A DNA stretch of 64,000 nt from contig WPIO01000010.1 of the NCBI GenBank assembly GCA_009760855.2, forward strand, positions 3,920,001-3,984,000. The letters are read 5' to 3'. Below, piece after piece: positions 48,400 to 62,700 of this stretch (position 1 is its first letter; each line of letters opens with the position of its first letter). The notes below the pieces were generated by a model. That model saw nothing but the letters and a program-made list of their open reading frames with translations. It was not told the origin of the DNA and made no database searches. Source of the stretch: Cristatella mucedo (Eukaryota; Bryozoa; Phylactolaemata; Cristatellidae). The position numbers and the translations under genes are program-made.

Positions 48400-49090
48400 G
48401 ATCTAGTCTTACTCTTGATAACCCAGCATCCGCTAGATGGCACACTGGATCCGTACTGCAGAGGAATTGCAGGGGCTCGCGCGCGGCAGCGGCGCGACGA
48501 ATAATAATAATGATAATACATTTTATATGGCGCCCTCAGAGAAGAATAGTGATGAATGGCGATGCCCCGCAAGAGCGTGGTGGTAATAGCAATGGCTATA
48601 TTGTAGGCTGGCGAAGCAGCTGAAATACGCGGGCGTACGTACTGGTGGTCGAAGCCGTCGTGCGCGCTGCTCCGCAGCACGTGGTGATAATAGGAAAGAG
48701 AGTGCATAGCGTGCGTACAGGCAGACGCATAGGCTAGAAGTCATTTTCGCGGCTGGGGTAATTCCACGCGCTGGTCAGGCCGCGGGAACGTCGGCTGGGG
48801 CGGAACCACGCGATGGCGATGACACGCCCACAGAATCTACGATGTGCCCGGGCATCCCATATCTAACATCCTCGTGTCCAGTCTAAACAATCCTAAAAAT
48901 TCACTAAAAGGCGCAAGATGTATTGGGGTGCCTTTGTGCCATGTTTCGCTCAAAACGGCGCTACATCTCATCCGATTCGTCAAACTTCGTTAGCTGCAAA
49001 CGCCTTTCAAGGCGGAGACGTCCGCCGGAAGTGGCGGACAGTTAGACAGTGACCTTGAGGTTAGCTAGTCATCGAATGGGAACGCGTCCT
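48400..49090 (+). promoter_or_regulatory. GC/CpG-rich region upstream of UNG
   Basis: High CpG density from about 48.42 kb up to exon 1, unlike the AT-rich surroundings. It suits an unmethylated promoter of a housekeeping gene. No TATA box was seen. A small LINE A tail (48504-48545) lies inside it. Confidence 0.45.
48490..48545 (-). repeat. LINE A extreme 3' end in UNG upstream region
   Basis: AATAATAATGATAATACATT, then GGCGCCCTCAGAGAA: the family's last ~50 bases. Confidence 0.5.
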
Positions 49091-49110
49091 TGCTTACAGC
49101 TGCCGAATTA

Positions 49111-49374
49111 ATGACAAGCTTTTGGCGCGCTGCTGCCGGCCGCGTGGTCCCCGGTGGCTATTCGGCTCAGACCGGTCCTGTGTCGTGTTGGTGCAGAATG
49201 TCCGCTCAAAGGAAGATCAATTCCTACTTCACTTCTCTAGCTAGCGTAGCGGTTAATGGTTGCGTTGGTGCCGGTGGGCTAGCCAAGAAGACGGCGCAGA
49301 AAGACGGCCTCTCCTGCGTTGACGCTCCGTCGGCCCGCCAAATGAACTTTCGCGGACTCGAGAATGACGACCGG
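49111..49374 (+). CDS. UNG: UNG exon 1: alternative starts and PIP box
   Basis: Two in-frame ATGs. The one at 49198 starts [11 protein letters not shown] and places the PIP box at the extreme N terminus, as in nuclear UNG2. The one at 49111 adds 29 residues ([16 protein letters not shown]...), with three Arg before the last residues and no acidic residue, like a mitochondrial presequence. The upstream ATG has T at -3 (weak context), the downstream one A at -3. An in-frame TAG at 49066 closes the frame. Donor CGG|GTACGC, phase 0. Confidence 0.85.
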
Positions 49375-51588
49375 GTACGCAAATTAACTTCCTTATTTGC
49401 GCATCTCCGTGAAACTGTTCCGTCTTTAAGCTGCGTAATGCTCAAAATAACGTTGGCCGTCGTAAGCCGCCGCGGCACGTTGCATCCATCATAAGCCGCC
49501 GCGGCAAGGCCTGCTGGCTGCTGCTGTGCGTTCGGTAGTTGGTTACGCGTGCCTTTTATTTTAACGCTTGCTCGCGTGCGAAATACGTTCGCGAAAAGCA
49601 TGCTTACTTAACATACACGCACATATAACACACGTAATCTAGACGCCAGCTCTCTTTTTCGTTATGTCTTGGGTTAGAGGTTTCAGCTCATCGTGTGGGA
49701 AACAGTGGCTTCGAGCCTATCATTGGGCATCGAACTGCGTGGAGGGTTTACCTGCTGTGCGACACAGCCAGATCCCGAGGAAAGAACACTGGACTGTTTT
49801 AAGTCGTTCAGGGCAGTCATTACAATCCTGTCTGCACGACATTGCAGGTCGGGCTTGACATGCTTATGCGCCGGTAACTTGGAAGATGCTGCAGAACTAG
49901 TTAGCCTTACGCGGTAAGTCTTCTTTTAAGTTTCTTGTGGCACGCCAGCTAGAACCAAGAAAGACACTGGATGTCGGCTCGAATAGTCAAGACGGGTGGT
50001 AGCTATTTTTTAATGGCTTTACCTTGTAGTGCGACATCACCTACCACCACAAGATGTCAATACACAGCAATCACATGTGAAAAGCTGTAGATCCCTTTTT
50101 TAAAAGCTATAGGGTTTGCGAATGCCATTCAAATTTGAGGGTCAGCTTCTCCCGAGGCATTTTTGTAGACTAAAAAAATACTAGTGATTTAACAGTCTTT
50201 TGTATAGCGACAGAAGAGCCTTTAGGCTATTGCCACTGCTTGCATCAGCAATAAGGGATCGGCAATAAAAGATCGCCCACTGCAGGATTTGAACCCACGA
50301 CCTCGGGACTTAAGCTGTGAAAAGCCTTACTTAGTGTGCCATCACGGCTCACCAGCAGGGAATTGCAGAGTAAATCGACCTTTTCATAGACCATTAAAAG
50401 TCACACTTTGCCTCAACCAGCTCTTTAAGTATGCAAGCTTTCTTATAATGGCACCGGTAGCTCTAAACTTATGTGTAAGAGTCGTGCGGTGGCTGGAAGG
50501 CGACTTGTGCCTTCTTCTCACTTGCGGTCGCACCGATTTCCTGTACACATGCCTCTTGAATGCGTCGGCTTGGGCTTTCGACTTTTGCTTGCTCTCACGA
50601 TCCAAATGCAAATATGTGGGGAACCTGAAAGGGTTAGCGATTTTTATACAACATTCCTGCTCAACGAGCATGGTAGTTGCAGTGTGTTATCAACCTTACG
50701 ATAGTTGGATTAGCATGCCACATCACGCCACTTCTAGCCGGCCTGGCTCCCAGTCAAGCAACGCATCGACTTCAAGGTTCTGTCACTCACTTTCAGGTCT
50801 TTCCTTTCTTTGGCTCTAGCCTACCTACCAAATCTACTGCCCCACCAGTCAAAGCATCGTACCACTTGCTTTTCGGAATCTAACCGTTTACCTATATCTC
50901 ACACGAACCCCAAATCCCTTGGAGATCGTGCATTTAGTTTGTATGGTCTCACAGCCTGAAACTGACTTCCGACACGACATCCCGTGACTTGACCTCATTT
51001 AAAAAGAAACTAAAAAAGCAGCTATTCATCACAGTATTTAGTGGGTTAAAGTGATTCGTCTTTTACGCACTTATGCGCAGTGACACTGTGCACGCTGCCA
51101 CTAACCACATTTCCATGCTGACCTTGTGCAAGTCAATCCTAACTATGCTATGCTTGCTGTCCGTGAGCACGCTACCATTAACCGTTCCGATAATGCTACC
51201 TTTGCAGCAAATGTCAAGTGCCTAGAAAGGTTTTTTAATTTCTCTGAGGGGGCTATATCAAATGTATTATTATTATTATGCTTTATGCTGTGGCCAAGCT
51301 TCGTTGTTCTGACATTATACAAGTGTCAGTATGGTTGTCACTTCCGGACAGTCGTACGCTTGTTGCTATTCATGTGTATCACAACCTTGCACGTGCGCTT
51401 ATCTCTCGAAATCCGTCTTCTTGGTCGGACCGAGATAGCAGAATGTGATTTAGGTTAATGTTGCTACCACAACGAGACATAATTTTCATGCATTCAGTCA
51501 TCTTCTCATGGGTTGGAGATAGTTTCAGCTCGAGCTTAGGTTTATGCCTGCTTGGCTTCATCATGATACTATTAATAATTGCTAGTGA

Positions 51589-51624
<36 letters not shown>

Positions 51625-54600
51625 GCGCTTAAAAATGCAATCTCTGTTTAGGCACACTACATATGCTGGAAAGGAAGCAGGCCAACTGCTTCGTGATAGC
51701 ACGAACAATATCAGTACTCAATAGACAATTCTGAACAACGGTAGAAATGCTGCCAAGAGCAGTTAGCTTCATTTTAATGTCGTTAAGTCGAGAGATGTCG
51801 AAATGTCAATCGGTGGTGAGTTTCAGGCTTTGAGAGCACATAAATTGAATGCATGGTCTCCAAAGGATTGCAGTTTGGTTAGAAGCACGGGTCGACGACT
51901 TGGGGCAGGGGAGCCGATGCTACGATGGTAAGTCGGACAAGTAAGGGTAGTGTTGTCACACTTTCAAACCTTATCGATGTCCCGAGTTTCGAAGTCTAGG
52001 ACTTGCAGAGCAAACACTTCTGCCACCAACTGTCTTCAACCGAAGAGTGGAACGGAAGTAGTTACCAAAAAGGGCACCCACATTTCAAGCACATGACGGT
52101 TACACGATACAGCACAGCACCGGCAATTAAAAGAGAAAGTTCCCTCACAAGTCAAGCCCTCTGCTTGAGGTGTCCTGTGGGTACGGTTTTGGTTTTGTGA
52201 TTTATTGACAGCTTAAGATATTTGGCCGACATCTGGGAGGAAAATGTTGTAAAGCAGGTAATCAGTTTGCAGCTGATTATGATTGTTCAAGCGTGGGCCA
52301 CCCCACCCCACCCCGTATCACCTCTGCGAGGTTCTGTATAAGTGGGAAACAGCAATTGGCGCGTAACTGTCCTATATGGAACACTTCGAAGAAGTCTGGT
52401 CTGGTGCCGCTCATGCAGATGAAGTGGTTCGACCTCGGCAGGCAAAGCAGAGGCAGCAGCAATGCTGTCATGAGGACTCGACGTTTTTGCGCAGTGGCTT
52501 GCGTCGGAGCGCGGGTCGTACTCGGCAGGCACTGACTGGTCTTGCTTCCTCCGTGGGCCGAAGCTGCGTCGATCGTCACGGTTGACGGATGGCCGAATGA
52601 AAGTGCGCGCGCATTTCAGGAGCCCAAATGCCCGAAGTTGGACGATGACAGCGAGCGCCACGAGGACGGCAGCGAAAAGCACAACGGCACGCCTGCAGCA
52701 GCGCCGCTGACGCCGGAGCAGGAGGCACGCATGAACGAGCGCCGCCTGTCGGCCAAGCTGACGCTGCTCGAGAAAAGCACTGGCGGCCTGGTGACCAGCG
52801 TCGGCTCGTCGTGGCTGCCGGCCGTCGAGAGCGAGTTCAAGAAAGAGTACTTTGCCGCTGTGAGTGCCGCCTGCTCTTTGCATTGATCCCACGAAAGTGC
52901 CCCTCGTCGAAACGCTTCTCCTCTTCTGTCACCCTCGGCCGCTGACGATGTTGCGCGAGTGTTCGAGACTCGGGTTTCTGTCTGCGTAGCTGTGCCGCTT
53001 CGTCAGTGAGGAGAGAGCTCGTCACACGGTGTACCCGCCTGCCGCCAGCGTCTTCTCATGGACCGTCGCTTGTCGGCTCGATGAGGTGAGTGAGTCGCTG
53101 TAAAAGCCGGCGATTGGGCTGCTGCCTGCTCTCTGTCCGTAGCTCGGCGCAAATGTGCAACCATCTCTGTGGGGGTTTGCAGGTCAAAGTGGTCATCATT
53201 GGCCAGGATCCTTACCACGGACCGAATCAAGCCCACGGTAGGCCACTCGTGACAGCAACGACTTTTCTTTCGAGCACGCCTGGAGGCACTTGTACATCAA
53301 TTGTGCACACTTGTGTGCGCAATTTTACTGTTCACTTGACCACAATAGTTGTCTGCTTGCTCACACAAATTTCCGGACCAGTTGGCAAGTTTGCAGCTCC
53401 TTGGGTAGCTTGGTGACTAAACGATTAAACCGGTTTTTATGTCTGGCCGGTTGAAAGGACTTCTTGTCGTCCTTTCACTACACCTATACATGCTGCATTT
53501 AACGAAATTCGTCAAGTGCTTTAATAGATCACCTCTTAGAAGCAGTCGCACTCATAGCAAAATGTCTAGAGCCTGGCTCCGGGCAACCTAAGGTTGCTGG
53601 CTCCTGTCCGGCTGGATGTAGACACATTTATGTTCATTTCCCTCTCCGGTATATTTCAAACTTCTCAGTTCCTCGTTCAGCAAGCTGCACCAGCACGAGA
53701 CGGTTGAGCTAGGGCTTCATATATACGAAATTAATTTGTGACCATGTGCTTTCGATATGCTACAGGGCTCGAGCTATGATCTTGGTCATTAAAAGCAAGC
53801 ACCTCATCTCTGGGCCAAGCCAAGTATACTAAGCACACCGTGCTGCTGCTGTGAGGCATGGCACCTAGTTATCGGTCGGGTTATCTTCGCCAAATTACAA
53901 GCTCTCTGTTTCCATCGACGGTCGTTTCTTGTCTTTGTTCATTACAGTCTCTTTTATGCTTAGCTGCCTGGTTTGTAGCCCCCCACGTAGCCTGGCGATC
54001 AAAGGATAAAGCGCTCGCACATTTAACGGTCCTTTCGAGGTGTTCTACATCTGGCGATTTCTTATTCCCCTGTGTAAGCAGGAATGATAACTGCTAGGGC
54101 TCATGTGCCGCTATATGAATGAGTCTGTTCAACCAGCAGACCTTGGATCTCACTTTGCGTCTGCAGCTTTCCCTTTCCTGGCTATTGGGCAGAGCTCTCT
54201 CTCTCACACATATCTAGTCGGTCGTTATGGAAATATTTCTCGCGAGTTCGTCTTGTGTCCACACCGCCCTGCGCTTTAGCGTCCGCAGCCGGCTTGCCCT
54301 GCCGGCATTCCTCAGTAGACATAAGTAGACATGATTAGCTAGATCGGCGGCCAGAGGGGCGGCACTCTGGCAGATCGAGCAGAGGCTGCTCGATCTGTTA
54401 CCTTCTGAGGTGGACGCCAGCCTGGACACCAGACGAGTCATATTCTAGCCTCTAGCATCATTTTCTACCCACATTCTTGTGGCTCTTGTAGGCTCGGCAG
54501 CTTGCCCTGTACACGTACATTTTTTGCTGACTGGAAACTTGATGCACAAAGACAGAATATTCTTTAAACAGAACACATTTCTTAAGCAGTACCATAGCAG

Positions 54601-56960
54601 CTCGTTTATTCTCACACGAGGGTATTTTTACTGCCATTTCAGCTCCTGTTGCATGACAAAACAAACCAAATTAAAGAATAATAAAAATAGTAATAATAAT
54701 ACTACGTGGTAATGGGAAGGCATGCAAACAAGCATGCATCCATGGATCACTCAGGTTAGTCGAAGCATTCATTTTGTTGCAGCACGATATCCCCTTTCGA
54801 CCGACTACTTTGTAGGTTTTGGTTTTGTGGGTGTGCTACCTAGTGTTATAAGATGAGCCTAGACTGAAGGATGTTTGCCAGTTGCCTCTTTTCGTTGGGC
54901 TCTTATAAATGATGAATAGCAGGAATACTAAATGGGAGCCATTATGAACTTACGACTGAACTCGATTTCTAAGTATGACTCGGCCGTTTGTGTACTGAAA
55001 CTCGATGCAAAGAGTCAAGCGATGTAGCAGTTGCCTATGTCAGCTTTATTTCTTATTTGATTGAATGTGTGCATTAGCTGGCGAGGCCTGCTACTTTCCT
55101 GGCTGAAAATCACTGAAGGTACTAACGGCTATCAATTTTAATGCATAGAATGCATAGTTGAATGCATGGTTAGCAAAATTATTTTATTGGTGCTCGAAAA
55201 TATCACCCAGCTCCATTTTGCATGTGCATTTAGACTGGAGACTCATTTAGACAGGGTGGGCTGCATAACAAACTGCAATATTTTCAGGTCTCTGCTTCAG
55301 CGTGCAGGCTGGTGTGCCTCCACCTCCTAGTCTAGAGAGCATATACAAAGAGCTGGCATCCGACGTTGATGGCTTTCAGGACCCAGGTCATGGCAATCTC
55401 ACCGGATGGGCACAGCAAGGTAAGGGTCAGGTGCGCTTACTCTCACATAGTTTGGTGCAGTAAAGGAAAGTGCTGGTCTGTGTCGAAGCGAAATCTTAGG
55501 ACCGACTCGACTCGAGGCCTGGGGTCTAAGTGCACGGAACTCGCACGGTGCTGTAATTAATTGGTTCTCCCATTGTCTCTCGTCCCTTTGGTGTAGCTGT
55601 GCGGCCTTTGCTCCCAGCTGTCTTGCCAGTAGGCTGCAGAAGGCTCACCAAATGCTGCAGGTGGCACAACAATGAGATCGTGGTCTCTGCTATTTTCGTT
55701 GGCTTTTTCCATGGCCACTAGCACAGTGGTTTCGGGATCTTGGGGTGCATTCGAGGCAAAATTCTTTTCAGCCTTCAGTCCCTCGGCAGGCGGCCTTCAG
55801 TCGCTCTGTCTGTTGAAATTACACTGTTATGAGTGATAGGCTGGTGCAGTGGTTAGTTCATCGTTGCGTGTCTACACGTGGTTATAGGTTGTAATGTAAT
55901 GTAATGTAATGTATCTCCGTCAGTAACTCCACAAAATCATAAAGACCATGTGGGTGTTACGCAGGAGAGTTTTGTATAGCGCACTCACAGCCTAAGCGGC
56001 TTTCGGTACGCATTCGGTACCCAACAGACTTCGTCTCACGCAACAAAGAGAAAGTGGGAAGGATAGCAGAGTTAGGAGAGCAGTTGAGGTAGTGAGTAGC
56101 ATGGAAGTAGCAGTTCAGGACCGCTGAAAAAGATGTGCCATAGTCGGCAGTTGGAGAGTAGATGCCGTTTCGTTAGAATTGTGGAAGCGAGTTCCACAGT
56201 CTAGGACCTGCAGAGCTAAAGCTTCTGTCGCCAACGGTCTTTAAGCGGAGGAATGGGACAGCTAATTTATTGTCCACACAGGACCTGAGGGTGCGAACAG
56301 GCTGAAACTGATGCAGCAGTTCAGCTAGGTATGAAGGAGCCAAGCCGTGGCGGGCCTTGTGGGTCAGCGTGAGAACTTTGCTCTGTATCCTTTGCTCAAC
56401 CGGCAACCATTCTAGCTCTTTCAGCAAAGGAGACACGTGCTCAAACCGCTGGGACTTGAAGACCAGCCTTGCAGCCATATTCATAGTCCGCTGTAGTGGC
56501 ATAATAGCTTTCTTTGGTAGCCCAGCCAAAAGGGAATTACAATAATCAAGCCGAGACAGAACTAAAGAGCTAGTTAAATTGTATGCAGTAAATAACTGCT
56601 GGATATGCTTTCACTCAAAAATCTCGGTCGCTGGCTCATAGTTTAGTCTTTTCCTGGTCGCCAGTTTAACCAGATTTTAATGGACGTACTGGCCTAGCCG
56701 TTGCAGGGCTTTTTGTCCAATGGCAAGATCGAGTGAAGTGGCCCTGCTTGCTGCTAGTTTTACGGGCGGGGGGGGGGGGGGGACAGCTAGAATCGATTAA
56801 TTAGGCCGCTGTCTAAGCAGCTAATTAGCTGTCTAAGCAGCTTTCCATCGTCTGCTAGAAAAGGCAGTTCTGCTTGAGGAGAAATGGTCGAGCCTGAACC
56901 TGTCGTCCTGATTGTGAGAACGGAATCCGTTGCCGGCCACCAAAGATGCCATGCGACATC

Positions 56961-56995
<35 letters not shown>

Positions 56996-59724
56996 TTGCA
57001 CTTGATAAAGCGCCCTCAGAGAACTTAATCTCTTTCTAGGCGCTTTACATTTGCTGCAAAGTGATACGCAATAGAATAGTAAGTAAAATCATGCTTGAAA
57101 AACAAACAAAATGAATAACATGGTTAGGGGTTACATGCACTGGGTCAGCATGCAAATGTGGTTAGTGGCAGCATGAACAGTGTCAGCACGCATAAGCACA
57201 TCGAGGACGAATCACAAGGACCCACTAAATGCTGTCCTAAATAGGTATGTTTTTAAGTTTCTTTTAAATGTGGTCAGGTCAGGGGATGTTATGATGCAGG
57301 TCGGGAGGGAGTTCCAGGCTGTGGGAGCATACGAGCTAAATGCACGGTCTCCAAAGGATTTAAGGTTTGTACGAGGTATTTCTAGACTGTTGGATTCCGA
57401 AAAGCGAGTGGTACGATGCTTTGCCTGATGGGGTAGTATCTCTGAAAGATAGGCTGGAGCCATAGAATGAAGAGACCTAAAAGTGAGCGACAAAACCTTG
57501 AAGTCAATCCGTTGCTTGACTGGTAACCAGTGCAGGTCGGCGAGAAGTGGAGTAATGTGGCAACTGCGACGCTCACGACAGACAAGCCTAGCTGCAGAGT
57601 TTTGCACCAGCTGCAATCGCCTGATCGCACATGCTGGTAGGCCAGTAAGCAGTGAGTTGCAGAAGTCGAGACGAGATGTCACGAATGCATGGACCAACTT
57701 GGACGTGGTATCCTTATCTAAACAAGCCCTAATTTTAGCAATGTTATGAAGCTGAAAATAGGCTGATTTGACTGTGGAGCTGATGTGGTCGTCTAACGAG
57801 AGGTCGCTTTGGAATATGACACCTAGATTTCGAGCTGATGCAACTGGAGATATGCTGGCAGAGCCAATTTTGAAAGTCAGCCTTTCCAATTTCTGAATAA
57901 CACTAGGTTTGCCCATAACTAGTAAGTTAGTTTTATCATCGTTTAGTTTTAGAAAATTTGCTGCCATCCATGTGCGGATGTCATCAATGCATGCAGCAAG
58001 TGAGTTGAGAGAATTTGAGGTGCTCGAAGGCTGGGAGGGATCAAAGCAAAGGTACAACTGAGTGTCATCCGCATAGAAGTGAAAGCCTAGATTGTGCTTG
58101 GCAATCACATCAGCGAGAGGGAGAGTATAAACGGTGAAAAGGACCGGACCTAGCACAGAGCCCTGAGGTACTCCATATTTTAGAGGTACTTCAGATGATC
58201 TTTGTCCATTCACGTCAACACTCTGGAGTCTCCCACTGAGATAGGACCTGAACCACTGCAGAGCAATGCCAGTGATGCCCAGGCGAGATGAGAGGCGCTC
58301 TAGAAGTACTTTGTGATCGATGGTATCAAAAGCTGCCGAAAGATCGAGCAAAACAAGAAGAGACACTCTACCCATGTCTGCATTCCTAAGTAGGTCGTTG
58401 TATACCCGAAGCAATGCTGACTCTGTGGAGTGATTAGCTCTAAAGCCAGACTGGAACTTAATAGCAAGGTGTGAGGTTTCGATATACGAGTTCAGCTGGT
58501 CTGCCGCGACCCGTTCCCGTGTCTTTGATAGGAATGGTAGAAGGGAGACTGGGCGGTAGTTGCTTAAGTTCTCTTGGTCTAGTGTAGCTTTCTTGAGAAG
58601 TGGCCTGACTACAGCTTTTTTGAAAGGTGCTGGGACCTGACCTGAGGCTAATGACATATTAATGATGTTGGTTATGCATGGCAGCAGCAGATCAATGCAA
58701 CGTAGGAGCAGGACAGTGGGAATAGGGTCCAGTGGACTTGTTGTCTTCTTTGATTGAGATACGAGCTTTAGGACTATGTCACTGGTGACCTGTCATCTGA
58801 ACCCGGTACCGTTTCAGTGAGGGATTCTATAGTCAAGCCCTGTTGGCATCTGCATTCGCATGCTTGCCGTCAAACCGGGGCGATGCCCTTGACCTCTACG
58901 CCTGTGTTGCCAACGACTCGAGTAGTAGAGGAGTTTTAAAACGCTAGAGCAGCACTGTGTGCTTCACAAAAACTCCCAAGCACTGCATTTTCGTGTGTGA
59001 CCCGAGCCTATGTATTGCATTCTCAGCTTGTGCGCTGCTTCTGTCAATTGCATCGCCCTACGCTGGTTTTGTAATGAAAATAATAATAATACAAATAGTA
59101 CTAGTTCGTCTGTATAGTTCACAGATAAAACTCGGTCTCTACAAGCTGCAAGAGCAGTATACGGATTATTAGTGATGTGGAACATATCAGGCATGCAAAA
59201 AGAAACTAGTATCATGCTTAGGCCAGCATGCTAAAGCAGACTTGAAGATTCTCCCCGCCCACAGGTTTGTAAGCCCTGTGGGTAGCAACACGAATTGACT
59301 CACATGATGTGTACTAGTGTTTCGATACCCTGTGTAGTGGTGTAGTTATTGACCTCATACTTGCAGATTTTTTCCCAAACCTTGTGTTACCTCTGCACCA
59401 TTTGCTACTCCATCCGGCTTGGCAGGTGTGCTGCTTCTCAACGCTGTCCTGACGGTGAGAGCTCGCGAGGCGAATTCGCACAAGGACCGAGGCTGGGAGA
59501 AGTTTACCGATGCAGTAATCTCATGGCTGAACTCGAACAAGACCAGGCTCGTGTTCGTGCTGTGGGGCTCCTATGCACAGAAAAAAGGGGCTTTCATCGA
59601 CAAGGTACTTCGCGGCTTGCATCGTCGTGTGATGGTGACTGTGCACCCAAACATAAGATTCTCTTTCAATTCCTGGGATACATATCTGGCATCCTGCCAG
59701 ACCAGTAGCTTACGGTTTGGCCCA

Positions 59725-59798
<74 letters not shown>

Positions 59799-62700
59799 CC
59801 CCTCTCTCTCTGCACTTTACACAAGCTTTTGTGACCGCTCGTCATAATCAGGAATTGTTGACATCGAGGTCTCACTGACCAACCCATGACATCCCTGCGG
59901 CCTACCAAGTAGATGAGAGGACTTTGATCAAGTTAGGCAATTGAGTGTGATATGTGTGATGGACCTGTACTACGATGTTGGCTCAATTACTCATGTTTGT
60001 CCCTTATGTTGGGCTGTGGTTAGGAAAGAAAAGAGGGAAGTTATTTTACCTGCTGTATGCAAGATTATGCCAGAAAACCTTCGTGTGTCAAGCTGAACTG
60101 TCATTTCTCCGGAATGTATTTTTGTTATTTTGCTTCTGATTTCTGCTGACTTAATGACCGTGCCAACTCTCTGTGCATCAGTGATTGCAGTGTCAGGGAA
60201 ACAATTTTGTAGCATTATTTCATGATTATCGCTGGAGTTTTCAATACGTTTTTTCTTTGGCACTGGTCTGTTTGCCTCCATTTCTTTTCTTTTTTAGGCA
60301 TGTGATTTTCCTTGTTAAAATCTATCTAGATGGTCTCAGAGGCTCTATTCCAAGTTCCACCAATAGGAAGTGTATGTAAACAACCCGATGCAATTGAGTA
60401 GTACCTACTCTCTTTGGTCTACATCTCGACCTAGAAATTCTTTTGTGATCGCTGTGGTGCAGTATAGTGCCTTAAGTTTAATTCCCAGTATTACCAATCT
60501 AATTTGCTTCTTTTGCTATCTCTGGAAGTGTGTATCTTGAGCAATATGCATATCTAGCTGTTGCTCTGCCGTATTTTAAATTGTGTCCTGAATTTGACGC
60601 AATTGAGTATTTATGTTATTTGGCTTACCTGGCCACATAGCTGCTGTGTTTTCCGAAGGTGCATGTGCTGTTCACTTACCTAGATTGTTAGTTCTAGCTG
60701 CCCACAGCAGTTTGTGAAACCTTATGTGACACCAACTTCTGCTGGCATGGAGCATTCACGTGCACGTGTACAGTAGTGGTTTAGCTTCGACCTTGCTCTA
60801 CATTGGAACTTTGTCAAAAACAAATACTGTAGAAGTTCTGCTATCGTGCGACCATAGGTCTGGCTCGATTCGAAGGTATTTTACTTGTAGTAGTCTTCTA
60901 TAGTGCACTCGTAGTTTAATTAAACCGCCCTTGCACCTTGATGATTGCTATGCCATTGCAGAAACTGCAATGGCATAGCAACAGCTCAGCCGAAAAGTTG
61001 TCAGCCTTCTTTACTGATAAAATTGTGCACATTCGTGCCTCCATAAAGCCACTTCCGAGTAAAGCAATTAAGGAATCACAAACTGTGACCTTCCTTAACA
61101 GGTTTTCCGAAGTTTCTGCATGCGATGTGGCTACCTTAATAAGGTCTAGCAAAAAGCGTGCCTCTCCTGAAGACCCTATACCATCATCTCTGTGGTCTTC
61201 ACTTGCAGACCAACTTAGCCCTGCCATAACCGAGATTTTTAATGCTTTGAAAAAAAGGGTTGTACCCAAGTCCTTCGAATCAGCAATCGTTAGATCCATA
61301 CTTAAAAAGCCCGGATTAGATACAGAGGTCCTTGCAAACTATCGCCTCGTTTTTCTTCTGCCATTCTTGTCAAAGATTCTTGAAAAATTTGTCCCTAAGC
61401 AGCTGGTTGCACATATTGAAAATAATGAAATGTCAGAAACATTTCAATCAGGGTTCAAGAGGCAGCGCTCCACTGAAACTGCCCCCCTCAGTGTAAACAA
61501 TGATATTCTACGTGGCAACGACGACGGGAATGTCACTGCCCTAGTTCTGATAGATCTGTCTGCTGCCTTCGACACCATTGATCACGATGTTCTGCTTAAA
61601 CGATTGAGAGCAACGATCGGTCTGACAGACGAAGCACTGGCATGGTTTAAATCATACTTGTCTGATCGTGTTCAATCCGTGTTGCGTGGGCGTCAGGTCT
61701 CACACACGAGAAGGGTCACCTGTGGAGTCCCTCAAGGGTCCATCCTCGGTCCCTTGCTGTTCTCCATTTATACTCAACTTCTGGGGAAAATGATAAAGGT
61801 CCATGGAATAGAATATCACTTTTATGCTGACTATACTCAGCTGTATTTGTCATTCAAACCGTCGGAATCTTCTGCAGCAACTGAGAGCCTGAATGCTTGC
61901 CTTGCCGACATTAGATTATGGATTTCGGAAAACTTCTTGAAACTAGATTACGATAAAACCGAACCGCTGCTCATAGGACACCCTAAGCATGTGGCTGGAT
62001 TAAAAGGCTTTGATCTTCTAAAAGGTGATGCTGGCGTGCGACCATCACCACGAGCTCGAAATTTAGGTGTCGTTTTCGACAGTTGCCTAAATTGTAAAAG
62101 CTTCATTCAGAAGACTGCTTCTACAGCTTGCCATCACGTCCGATCCATATCGAAGAGTAGGAGCTGTCTTCCACAGTGGCTTGCAAAAAATTGAACTAGC
62201 TCATTAGTTCTGTCTCGGCTTTATTATTGTAATTTGCTTTTGGCTGGGCTACCATAAAAAGCAACTAGGCTACTGCAAGTGGCTATGAATATAGTTATAT
62301 AGTAGAATATATAGTAGAATATAGCAAGGCTAGTTTTCAAGTCCCAGAGGTTTGAGCACATGTCTCCTTTGCTAAACGAGCTAGGATGGATGCTGGTTGA
62401 TCAACGGTTACAGAGCCAAGTTCTTCTGACCTACAAGGCCCGCCCGGCTTGGCTACTCCATTCCTTGCTGAGTTGCTGCACCAGTTTCAGCCTCCTAATG
62501 TTTTCAGGTCCTGCATGGACAATAAATTAGCTGTTCCATTCCTCCGCTTCAAGGCCGTTGGCGACCCAAGCTTTAGCTCTGCAGGTCCTAGACTGTGGAA
62601 CTTGCTTCCACAATGCTTATGCAACGACAACTACTCTCCTGCTGCCGACTATAGCTCATTCTTTTCAGCAGTCCTGAGCAGCTACTTTCATGCTACTCAC

